Shown here piece by piece: positions 25,903-32,534 of a stretch of DNA of 42,812 nt. Origin of the DNA: Bacteroidota bacterium. GTDB taxonomy: Bacteria; Bacteroidota; Ignavibacteria; Ignavibacteriales; Ignavibacteriaceae. A program made the translations under genes and the position numbers. The notes beneath the pieces were generated by a model. That model worked only from the letters and a program-made list of their open reading frames with translations, was not told the origin of the DNA and searched no databases. The first letter of the stretch is position 1; each line of letters begins with the position of its first letter. The stretch is from NCBI GenBank assembly GCA_021813585.1, contig JAKAJV010000014.1, positions 1-42,812 on the forward strand. The letters are read 5' to 3'.

Positions 25903-26966
25903 TACAAGAATTCGCCGTAGCCTTCTTTTGCCATGTCTGCTTTGGGAATAAACCGAAGCGCTGCGGAATTGATACAATAGCGCAAATGATTCGGCGCCGG
26001 CCCGTCGTCAAATAAATGGCCTAAATGAGAGCTGCCGAACTTGCTGAGTACTTCAATCCTTTCCATGCCCAGAGAGTTGTCAACCTTCTTTGCCAGGTAT
26101 CGCGGGTCTATCGGCCTGGTAAAGCTGGGCCAGCCGGTGCCGGAATTAAATTTATCGGTAGAGCTGAACAGTGGCTCGCCGGATACTATATCAACGTAAA
26201 TACCTTCTTTAAGATTGTTCCAGTACTCATTTTCAAACGGTGCTTCCGTAGCTCCGTTTTGAGTTACGTTATACTGAAGCGGTGTTAGTTCCTTTTTCAA
26301 TTCATCCTCCGCCGGTTTTCTATATCTGTCAATTCCAATATCGCCCCATACGCCCATAATAAACTCATCTCTGCCCGAAGATTTCCTGTAGTTGTAGTAT
26401 CTCTCAGGGTTCTTTTTATAAAAATGCTGATGATAATCCTCGGCGGCATAGAAGGTTGTAAGCTTCTTTATCTTTGTTACAATAGGCTTCTTGAATATGC
26501 CCGATCTTTCAAGAAGATTCTTCGAGTTTTCGGCAACTTCTCTCTGCGTTTCATTCTTATAGAAAATTGCCGATTCGTATTGAGAGCCTCTATCGTAAAA
26601 CGAGCCGCCGGGATCGGTCGGATCAAATTGCTTCCAGTAAACATCCAGCAGCTCGGCGTAGCTTATTACCGCGGGATCGAAGATTACCCTTACAGCCTCT
26701 ACGTAACCAGTAGTGCCGGTTTCTACTTCCTGGTAAGTGGGATTTTTCATAGTGCCTCCTGCGTAGCCGGAAATAACATCCTTAACTCCGTCCAGCTTTT
26801 CGAAAGGTGCATCCATACACCAGAAGCATCCGCCCGCAAACGTGGCTGTCTCCGTATTGCCGCCGTACTGCCGCAAAACATTCCCGGCATTTACCTTCGA
26901 GTTTTGATTCATGCAGCCGGAGGCAAACATTAAGCCGAATAAAAGGGAAATTATTGTCGATTTCAT
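25890..26966 (-). CDS. msrAB: bifunctional methionine sulfoxide reductase MsrA/MsrB, lipoprotein
   Basis: This 358-aa protein has an N-terminal lipobox (FASGC, Cys18), so it is likely envelope-anchored. The MsrA domain (about 40-205) has the catalytic G-G-C47-F-W-C-M-D motif and [23 protein letters not shown] and YHQHF. The MsrB domain (about 225-355) has [23 protein letters not shown] and the catalytic Cys331 in [11 protein letters not shown]. The usual zinc cysteines of MsrB are missing: no Cys occurs in [13 protein letters not shown] or before SHLGH. The enzyme repairs oxidised Met in exported proteins in both S and R forms. Confidence 0.93.
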   Translation of the reverse strand: MKSTIISLLFGLMFASGCMNQNSKVNAGNVLRQYGGNTETATFAGGCFWCMDAPFEKLDGVKDVISGYAGGTMKNPTYQEVETGTTGYVEAVRVIFDPAVISYAELLDVYWKQFDPTDPGGSFYDRGSQYESAIFYKNETQREVAENSKNLLERSGIFKKPIVTKIKKLTTFYAAEDYHQHFYKKNPERYYNYRKSSGRDEFIMGVWGDIGIDRYRKPAEDELKKELTPLQYNVTQNGATEAPFENEYWNNLKEGIYVDIVSGEPLFSSTDKFNSGTGWPSFTRPIDPRYLAKKVDNSLGMERIEVLSKFGSSHLGHLFDDGPAPNHLRYCINSAALRFIPKADMAKEGYGEFLYLFK

Positions 26967-26994
26967 TTCTACTCCGTGTCTTTATTGTACTGTG

Positions 26995-27002
26995 CAAACC
27001 TA
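26995..27002 (-). promoter_or_regulatory. candidate -7 promoter box for msrAB
   Basis: Read on the minus strand the sequence is TAGGTTTG, matching the Bacteroidota consensus TAnnTTTG, about 29 nt upstream of the msrAB ATG. No TTG at the expected -33 spacing was found, so this is only a partial match. Confidence 0.35.
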
Positions 27003-27007
27003 AATAT

Positions 27008-27042
27008 CAAGTGTTACGAAAGAATCACAAAACGATTTTTAA
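27008..27042 (+). repeat. dispersed repeat copy 1
   Basis: A 35-nt sequence beginning CAAGTGTTACGAAAG and ending TTTTTAA matches 29066-29100 at most positions. It lies in the 256-nt gap upstream of msrAB, which otherwise shows nothing recognisable. Similar CACGAAAG/CACAAAG words recur as intergenic repeats in many environmental Bacteroidota (recollection, not searched). Confidence 0.5.
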
Positions 27043-27222
27043 TATATCAATTCGGCATTATACGCTATTGTGATTTAAAGATGTGCAGGGTCTAAATAAT
27101 ATTTTTACGCCGCTGTAATAAATCCCGGTTAGGATGCTCTAAAGTAATACAGATAAAAATTATTTTATTATGTTAGATGCGCCCGGATGGCTTAATAAAC
27201 AAATTACAAGGTTTATTGCAGA

Positions 27223-27738
27223 ATGACCTCATCAGAAAAAGAAAAAATTTTTACCGGAGTCTTTAAGGAAAATAAAGATAGGATATTCAGGCTTTGCTAT
27301 ACTTCCCTTAACAACAAGGATGAAGTGGACGACCTGTTCCAGGAAGTTATGATAAACGTGTGGCGCAGTCTGGAGAGCTTCAGGAACGAATCGAAAATAA
27401 GCACATGGATTTACCGGATAACCGTAAATACCGCGCTCCTTTTCAACAGGCGCTTCAAGACCAAGCTAAACAGGTTTGCAAACCTGGAGCCGAATGAGCT
27501 GGATGAGAATCATCACTATGAAGATTCGTTCCAAAAAAATTTAGATGAGGAATTGAAAAGCCTTCACAACGCAATTGCCAAGCTTAATAAGCAGGACAGG
27601 CTTATTATCGGTTTATTCCTAGAGGATATGAGCTATGAAGAAATTTCGGAAATTGTCGGCATAAGTACGAATTATGTAGGAGTAAAAATAAACAGGATAA
27701 AAACGGTGCTGGCCAAAACAATGGAGGGATTGAAATGA
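27223..27738 (+). CDS. ECF-type RNA polymerase sigma factor
   Basis: This 171-aa protein has region 2 (DEVDDLFQEVMINVWRSLESF, then ISTWIYRITVNTALLFNR) and region 4 (LNKQDRLIIGLFLEDMSYEEISEIVGISTNYVGVKINRIKT). It begins a three-gene operon: its stop overlaps the next start by 4 nt (ATGA), and that gene in turn overlaps a third. The co-translated membrane proteins are likely regulators or outputs of this sigma factor. Confidence 0.92.
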   Translation: MTSSEKEKIFTGVFKENKDRIFRLCYTSLNNKDEVDDLFQEVMINVWRSLESFRNESKISTWIYRITVNTALLFNRRFKTKLNRFANLEPNELDENHHYEDSFQKNLDEELKSLHNAIAKLNKQDRLIIGLFLEDMSYEEISEIVGISTNYVGVKINRIKTVLAKTMEGLK

Positions 27739-28352
27739 AAGAATTTGATGCTCTTAAAAAGAATTGGCAGACCCAGAAACCGGCCGGTGGTATGAAACTT
27801 AATGCGGATGAAATAATAAGCGATTCATTGTCCAGGCTGCGTAAGTTCGAGAAAAGAATATTTAGAATTAACATGGTAAAAACAGCAGGGATTGTCTTGG
27901 CTTCTGCTCTCATCATCTGGTCGATGCTTTTTGTTACCCCCGTCTCGGCTGTTAAAATTGCCGGAGTGGCGTGGCTGTTAATCTCAATAGCCGTTTTCTG
28001 GACAAAATATTTGATGATTCAATTGAGAACCGGTAAGCTTAATGTTAAGGAGAAAAGCCTAGACTTTATAGACGACGTCCTGAAAAATTTTTCCGGGCAG
28101 AGAGGGCTATTCAGAAAAGATTTCAAATTTTTCGGCGCGGCTTTAATAACCGGAATAAACATTCTCTACCTGGATTTGCTGAACGACATGCCGCCGCTTG
28201 AAAGATTAAGCTTCCACGTGCTGGTAAGTGCCGTACTAACTGCGGCATTATACGCCGGTATTAAATTCAGGATGCGGAGATTTAAAAACGAAAACGAGCC
28301 GCTTGAAAACGAATTAATTAAAATGAAAGAAGACCTGGAGGAATCAAAATGA
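27735..28352 (+). CDS. membrane protein coupled to sigma factor, putative anti-sigma
   Basis: This 205-aa protein has a cytoplasmic N-terminus of about 50 residues (MKEFDALKKNWQTQK ... FEKRIFRINMVKTAG), two membrane helices (about 52-95), a cytoplasmic stretch, and two more helices (about 135-177). The end is a charged coil (NENEPLENELIKMKEDLEES). An N-terminal soluble region before the first helix is the position where anti-sigma domains bind sigma, but no zinc-binding H-x3-C-x2-C motif is present. It overlaps the genes on both sides by 4 nt. Function is inferred from position. Confidence 0.8.
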   Translation: MKEFDALKKNWQTQKPAGGMKLNADEIISDSLSRLRKFEKRIFRINMVKTAGIVLASALIIWSMLFVTPVSAVKIAGVAWLLISIAVFWTKYLMIQLRTGKLNVKEKSLDFIDDVLKNFSGQRGLFRKDFKFFGAALITGINILYLDLLNDMPPLERLSFHVLVSAVLTAALYAGIKFRMRRFKNENEPLENELIKMKEDLEESK

Positions 28353-28765
28353 ATATAAGCTATAACAAGCTCACGTTGATTACAATCGTTTCGTTCAGTT
28401 TTATTTTTATTTTTTGCGGGGTGCTTCCTGTTTTTTCATCGCCCGGCTTTTCACTCTACGATTTTTCGCAGGGAATGCTCGACGGGCTATGCGGCGTAGC
28501 CGCGGTTGTCTGGCTGATAGATTTATTTTCAAACTTTGTTAAGCCGGGTAGGATAACCGCCCTTGAGAACAATAAGAGTAAAATACTATTGGATTTATCG
28601 ATATCTTTATTCCTTATCGGTATCATATTAAGCTCCGGAATTCCCGGCGGCACCGTAGTATCCCTTTTAGGATTTGTTATCCTGTGTGTCTCCGTCGTGC
28701 TGAATTTAATTTATCTCGGTACGATAAGACGTAAAAAAGTTTGCAGCGATGCAGCAGTTAAATAA
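28349..28765 (+). CDS. small four-helix membrane protein, third gene of the sigma operon
   Basis: This 138-aa protein has four hydrophobic segments (about 9-30, 38-58, 74-95 and 98-123) and short polar loops. There is no recognised domain; YDFSQGMLDGLCG is the most distinctive loop. The start ATG overlaps the stop of the upstream membrane protein by 4 nt, so it is made with the sigma factor and putative anti-sigma protein. It may be part of the sensing complex or a target. A small hairpin follows (28772-28793). Confidence 0.78.
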   Translation: MNISYNKLTLITIVSFSFIFIFCGVLPVFSSPGFSLYDFSQGMLDGLCGVAAVVWLIDLFSNFVKPGRITALENNKSKILLDLSISLFLIGIILSSGIPGGTVVSLLGFVILCVSVVLNLIYLGTIRRKKVCSDAAVK

Positions 28766-28771
28766 TGAAAG

Positions 28772-28793
28772 TTTCTCCACTTCGGAAGAGAAA
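28772..28793 (+). terminator. small hairpin after sigma operon
   Basis: TTTCT (28772-28776) and CTT pair with AAG and AGAAA (ending 28793) around a CGG loop, with a three-base bulge. It begins 6 nt after the stop. No T run follows directly, so the terminator call is weak. Confidence 0.3.
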
Positions 28794-28868
28794 GACTTCA
28801 TATCAATTATGTCTTTACATATTTCATTCTGACATTTCTATTAATGTTAAGTTATTATCTCTAATGAG

Positions 28869-28967
28869 CGAGGCTGACCATAAAGTAATATTTTCTTAAT
28901 AAATAGAACACTGATGACGCAGATTCAACGGATTTTAAAATTGAAAATTACTTTTTGGTCAGTCTCG
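28869..28967. repeat. MITE-like 99-bp element with long imperfect inverted ends
   Basis: The left arm 28869-28895 (begins CGAGGCTGACCATAAAGTAA) and the right arm 28943-28967 (ends GGTCAGTCTCG) pair along about 25 bp with a few mismatches and a 2-nt gap. The centre holds ACACTGATGACGCAGATTCA, a word series that resembles intergenic repeats seen in many environmental bacteria (recollection). No ORF is inside and no clear target duplication was found. The rest of 28766-29127 holds only short repeats. Confidence 0.5.
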
Positions 28968-29065
28968 GGCAGGGGGATGAGTTCCAATATTTGAAACAGT
29001 TTTTACACAGGCTCGATCACTTCGTGAGAGCGACTTAGTGAAAAAAAAAGATCACAATGTAACAC

Positions 29066-29100
29066 CAAGTATCACGAAAGTTTCACAAAGAAGTTTTTAA
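29066..29100 (+). repeat. dispersed repeat copy 2
   Basis: A 35-nt sequence beginning CAAGTATCACGAAAG and ending TTTTTAA, in the same orientation as 27008-27042 and matching it at roughly three quarters of positions. The two copies flank the sigma factor operon. Confidence 0.5.
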
Positions 29101-29127
29101 CCGGCTAAGAGCATATTTGGTTTAATT

Positions 29128-29442
29128 CTAGAAATATAGCCCTTCAAAAATCAAAATTGAAAAATAATTGGAATAATATACATAAACTAAAAGCTGAACC
29201 TCATTATAATTTTTTAATAGCATCATCATTTTATTTTTAATTATTTCTCTGCCGCTCTTATTAAGCTGCGCGCATATAGAACACATTGCCAATTCCGGTG
29301 AAGATTTGCATTCGAACGGAAAAGGAATTTGATTACTGGTTAAATTAAATGTCTTAACAATTAGTTTTTTAGACGGATTGATTTTTCCTTCTTCAAGCCT
29401 GGAATAGTACTCGCGGCTTATATTCAGCTTATCTGCTATTTG
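29128..29442 (-). pseudogene. XRE-family HTH regulator remnant, N-terminus missing
   Basis: On the minus strand a frame reads Q-I-A-D-K-L-N-I-S-R-E-Y-Y-S-R-L-E-E-G-K-I-N-P-S, the second half of a Cro/C1-type helix-turn-helix, followed by about 80 more residues (including CSSPELAMCSICAQLNKS-like text without the first S) and a stop at 29128-29130. The frame stays open upstream to the next gene but has no ATG, GTG or TTG, and the first 20 or so residues of the HTH fold are absent. In their place are the RBS and start of the divergent outer-membrane protein gene. It is a gene cut at about 29443-29460, which marks the left edge of the A+T-rich island. Confidence 0.7.
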
Positions 29443-29471
29443 AAAAGTAAAAATAATTATGAGGTGAGATA

Positions 29472-30122
29472 ATGAAAAAAATATTATTCTTTCTATTATT
29501 TATTTCAATTAATGTTTTAAAAGCACAGGAAAACAAGCCTTTTTCCAATTTTGATATCGGTTTTTACGGAGGTATTAATTTTTATAATACAAACAACGTT
29601 AGAGGCGATTTTCTTGTAGAAATTAAAACGAATCTCATACCTTCACTTAAACTGAAAGCTTCTACCGGTTATTTTAGGACAACCCAGCCATACTCTTACA
29701 CTGTAAGAAAATACTCTGCAAATACTTTTATTGATAGTCTTCCAAGATTCTTTGCAAATAAATATAATGTTGTAAGTAAAAATTATGATATTTTCCCGCT
29801 TACATTAGGTATTCAATATAATTTTTTTCAAAGTATCTTCTCACCATATATTTCGATAGATGCAGCTTATAACTTTATCAATACATCCATAGAGACTTCG
29901 CCGCCCGAAGTCTGGTCTTATAATTCTATAGATGAGATACCTGCCGAATTTAAGGAAAATCAAAAAAATGAAAGGCTTCCGGACAATTCGTATGGAATAA
30001 TATTAGGAGCCGGTACATCATATCATATTAGTTCAAAATTGAATCTTGATATTAGATACTTGTTCAAATACGATAGTAAGATTATTAACACGCATCATTT
30101 TATTGTTGGAATTTGTTTTTAA
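29472..30122 (+). CDS. outer-membrane beta-barrel protein (porin-family-like)
   Basis: This 216-aa protein has a signal peptide (MKKILFFLLFISINVLKAQ). The rest alternates short hydrophobic/aromatic strands with turns (FDIGFYGGINFY, PLTLGIQYNF, LDIRYLFKY) and ends in a strand closing with Phe (HHFIVGICF), the usual outer-membrane barrel terminus. It resembles the PF13568/OmpA-like eight-stranded barrels of Bacteroidota, with no OmpA peptidoglycan domain. An RBS (GAGGTGAG) precedes the ATG. It is the first gene of the A+T-rich island and is followed 11 nt later by a 33-codon stub. Confidence 0.75.
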   Translation: MKKILFFLLFISINVLKAQENKPFSNFDIGFYGGINFYNTNNVRGDFLVEIKTNLIPSLKLKASTGYFRTTQPYSYTVRKYSANTFIDSLPRFFANKYNVVSKNYDIFPLTLGIQYNFFQSIFSPYISIDAAYNFINTSIETSPPEVWSYNSIDEIPAEFKENQKNERLPDNSYGIILGAGTSYHISSKLNLDIRYLFKYDSKIINTHHFIVGICF

Positions 30123-30133
30123 AGGAGACGGAT

Positions 30134-30235
30134 ATGAATTTAGTAAATAAATTTATTTGTCTTTTGTTTTATTGGCTGTTAGTGACAGAAGTTTTTAGGG
30201 CATATTTATGCCAAAATTATTCGATCAAAAAATAA
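30134..30235 (+). pseudogene. signal-peptide stub, 33 codons
   Basis: An AAAGGAG ribosome site leads to ATG 30134 and a 33-residue frame (MNLVNKFICLLFYWLLVTEV...) that has the charge and hydrophobic core of a signal peptide and then stops after about a dozen more residues. No frame continues a recognisable passenger before the next gene at 30281. It is best read as the start of a lost exported protein, although a small secreted peptide cannot be excluded. Confidence 0.45.
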
Positions 30236-30280
30236 GTTTGAGATTTTTACAATTTAGTTTATAGAAAGGATGGAAAGGAA

Positions 30281-31606
30281 ATGAAACGAACACATGTCAT
30301 TATTTTCATATCCAGTTTTTTGTTAATTGTTTTAAACGTTAACGCCCAATGGCATAATATAAAGATAGAAACTAATGCTGAGTTAACAGATATATATTTT
30401 CTTAATGACACTTTAGGTTATTGTATAGGTGATAGTAGTATCCTTTTTATTTCGAAAAATAGCGGGAAGTCATGGGAGCAGTATAAATTAGATGACAAAC
30501 CTAATAGGCTAAATGAAATTGCATTTATTAATGGAATTGGATTTATAGTTGGGACTGGTGTTATTTACAGAAGCACTGACAAAGGATTAAGTTGGAAGAA
30601 TGTATACTTCGATTCGGAAAAAATTTTTAACGGCCTGAGTTTTAACCAACAAAATAAAATTTGGTTATATGCCGGTGTTAATAATTCTGATAGTAGAGGT
30701 TTGTTGTATGAATCTACGGATGTAGGATTAACCTGGAATGTAAAACTGGATACTAAAGACGATCCGGAATTTAAGGGGCAAAGGATACAAGCAGCTAAAA
30801 TAATAAATGATTCAACTATGTTAATTTTATGTTCTGGTTCTATTGACCCAATGGGTCCGACTGCAATTTATAAAACAACAGACAATGGTGTTACCTGGAA
30901 CTATTATAGTGAGAACATAAATTACGTTTGGGGTGTATCAAGTATAAATCCAGATACTTTATTGGCGTGGGGTGTAGGATTAGCACTGACAACTAATGCA
31001 GGGAAAATATGGAGCTATAATGATTTTAAATTAATAAAAAAGGATGGAACTTTTGAAAAGCTAAATGTTGAAGTAGTACTAGATTTAAATATTTCCAATA
31101 ATTTAACATTTTGTTTTCTTGCGGCCAAAGACAGTTTGTACTCAATATACACGAATAAAGTTAATGATATTTTGAGTTGGGAAAAAATAGATATAGATAT
31201 TCCTATTAAAACCAGGCTCACATCAATATTTTTGATAGATAAAGGAAATATATGGTGCGCAGGAATAAGTGGAACAATAATTACCAATAGTGATATTTTT
31301 ACTGGCATAAATGATAATTCCAGGTTGATAACTAATACTGAATTTAAACTTTTGGGTAATTATCCTAATCCGTTTAACCCAAGTACAAATATAGTTTATC
31401 AAGTTTATAACCCGACATATTTAACTTTGACTTTATATGATTTAACAGGTAAGCAGATAATTCTGTTCAAAAATAAGTTTCACTCTAATGGAACCTATCA
31501 TTCTATTTTTAATTTCGATAAATTAAATCTATCCAGCGGAGTCTATTTTTATTCTATTTCCGACTTAACAAATATTTATTTCAAAAAGTTTTTATTTATA
31601 AAATAA
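30281..31606 (+). CDS. YCF48/BNR-propeller protein with T9SS sorting domain
   Basis: This 441-aa protein has a signal peptide (ending about residue 23, NVNAQ). Residues 30-350 contain repeated propeller units with the YCF48/BNR phrase, for example FISKNSGKSWEQ, YRSTDKGLSWKN, YESTDVGLTWNV and YKTTDNGVTWNY. The T9SS type A sorting domain covers about 355-441: LLGNYPNPFNPSTNIVY, then SSGVYFYSIS and the basic FKKFLFIK end. It should be exported by T9SS and attached or released at the cell surface. The ligand is unknown. The codons are A/T-ending throughout. It is followed 28 nt later by a fused remnant gene. Confidence 0.87.
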   Translation: MKRTHVIIFISSFLLIVLNVNAQWHNIKIETNAELTDIYFLNDTLGYCIGDSSILFISKNSGKSWEQYKLDDKPNRLNEIAFINGIGFIVGTGVIYRSTDKGLSWKNVYFDSEKIFNGLSFNQQNKIWLYAGVNNSDSRGLLYESTDVGLTWNVKLDTKDDPEFKGQRIQAAKIINDSTMLILCSGSIDPMGPTAIYKTTDNGVTWNYYSENINYVWGVSSINPDTLLAWGVGLALTTNAGKIWSYNDFKLIKKDGTFEKLNVEVVLDLNISNNLTFCFLAAKDSLYSIYTNKVNDILSWEKIDIDIPIKTRLTSIFLIDKGNIWCAGISGTIITNSDIFTGINDNSRLITNTEFKLLGNYPNPFNPSTNIVYQVYNPTYLTLTLYDLTGKQIILFKNKFHSNGTYHSIFNFDKLNLSSGVYFYSISDLTNIYFKKFLFIK

Positions 31607-31634
31607 ATTTTTCAAATAAATTATGGAGGTAACT

Positions 31635-32084
31635 ATGAACTTCAGAATATTCTCTATACTGTTATTACTATTAATGTATTTTTTAGCAGTAAAAGTACCA
31701 AGTCAAACTAAAATGAGTTTGCTTGAGTTATGCAATGAAAGCGATGAAGTAATTATCGCTACAATAAATAATATTGAATCAACATATAATTATTCGAACG
31801 GAAGGATTATTTCAACAATTTCTCTAGTAATAGATGAATATTTAAAATCAAATTATTTAAGTAATATTAGGGAATTCCAGATGATTTACCCCGGGGGTAA
31901 ATATAGAGATATAATTCAAATTATTCCCGATGCGCCTCATTTTAATCTATATGAGAAAGCAATATTTTTTCGGTGGGACGGAAAAGACAGCAAAGGAGTT
32001 GATGTAGTTCCGGGCATTTATTTTTATAATGTAGCTTTTCAAAACAATATCAATATAAGCGGAAAATTTCTACGTATAAGATAA
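31635..32084 (+). CDS. fused remnant: truncated secreted domain joined to a partial T9SS tail
   Basis: The start at 31635 is preferred over 31623 because GGAGG (31625-31629) sits at the correct spacing before it. The 149-aa product has a signal peptide, then a domain start (SLLELCNESDEVIIATI ... VIDEYLKS ... YPGGKYRDI ... FNLYEKAIFF) of a type I recall from Ignavibacteria secreted proteins as longer. At about residue 113 it turns abruptly into WDGKDSKGVDVVPGIYFYNVA...GKFLRIR, the last third of a FlgD/T9SS-type sorting tail without its PNPFNP part. This looks like an in-frame deletion that joined the two ends of a larger gene. It may still be exported, but loss of the CTD start makes that doubtful. 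Confidence 0.65.
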   Translation: MNFRIFSILLLLLMYFLAVKVPSQTKMSLLELCNESDEVIIATINNIESTYNYSNGRIISTISLVIDEYLKSNYLSNIREFQMIYPGGKYRDIIQIIPDAPHFNLYEKAIFFRWDGKDSKGVDVVPGIYFYNVAFQNNINISGKFLRIR

Positions 32085-32095
32085 AGGAGAATATA

Positions 32096-32496
32096 ATGAA
32101 AACTAATTTAGGCTTAAAGACTTTTTGCTTTGTTGTAATTTTTCAAGCATATTATTTGCGCAAAATCCTCAAATGGATTTTCCGCTTCATGTTGGCGATA
32201 GGTGGTTGTATACTGTAACGCCTCAAAGCATATTTGAAAGCCGCGTTGTCTGTGATACCATAATGCAAAACGGTTTAAATTATTCGATGGTTGAAGGAAA
32301 ATGCTTTAGCGGCCTTTTTAGAAATGACGGTACAAAAACATTTTCTTATGATACCGTTAGGTGTACGGAATTTTTGGCATACGATTTTTCTTCAAAGTTT
32401 CTTTATTACCGTACTACAAAGGGAAGACCGCCATGTTATACGAAATTAAATCCGGATATTCAGTGTAAGAATTACTTTTGTTATATCGATGTATAA
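32096..32496 (+). pseudogene. frameshifted and truncated secreted protein
   Basis: AAGGAG and ATG 32096 open a signal peptide (MKTNLGLKTF) that leaves frame at a run of five T (32122-32126). The other frame continues it: LLCCNFSSILFAQ, then mature sequence MDFPLHVGDRWLYTV and so on to a stop at 32496. One extra T in that run would restore a single frame, so one T was lost in evolution, by slippage, or by sequencing error. The passenger type (FPLHVGDRW start) is one I associate with longer T9SS proteins; here it ends after about 120 residues without a sorting domain. Confidence 0.65.
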
Positions 32497-32534
32497 TTTG
32501 AAAAGTTAATACTAAAAATACGTAGAGGTGCAAA

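Noticed and set aside
26424-26933. 169-codon plus-strand ORF
   Set aside because: It lies fully antisense to the well-supported msrAB gene, has no recognisable domain and reads as a shadow frame.
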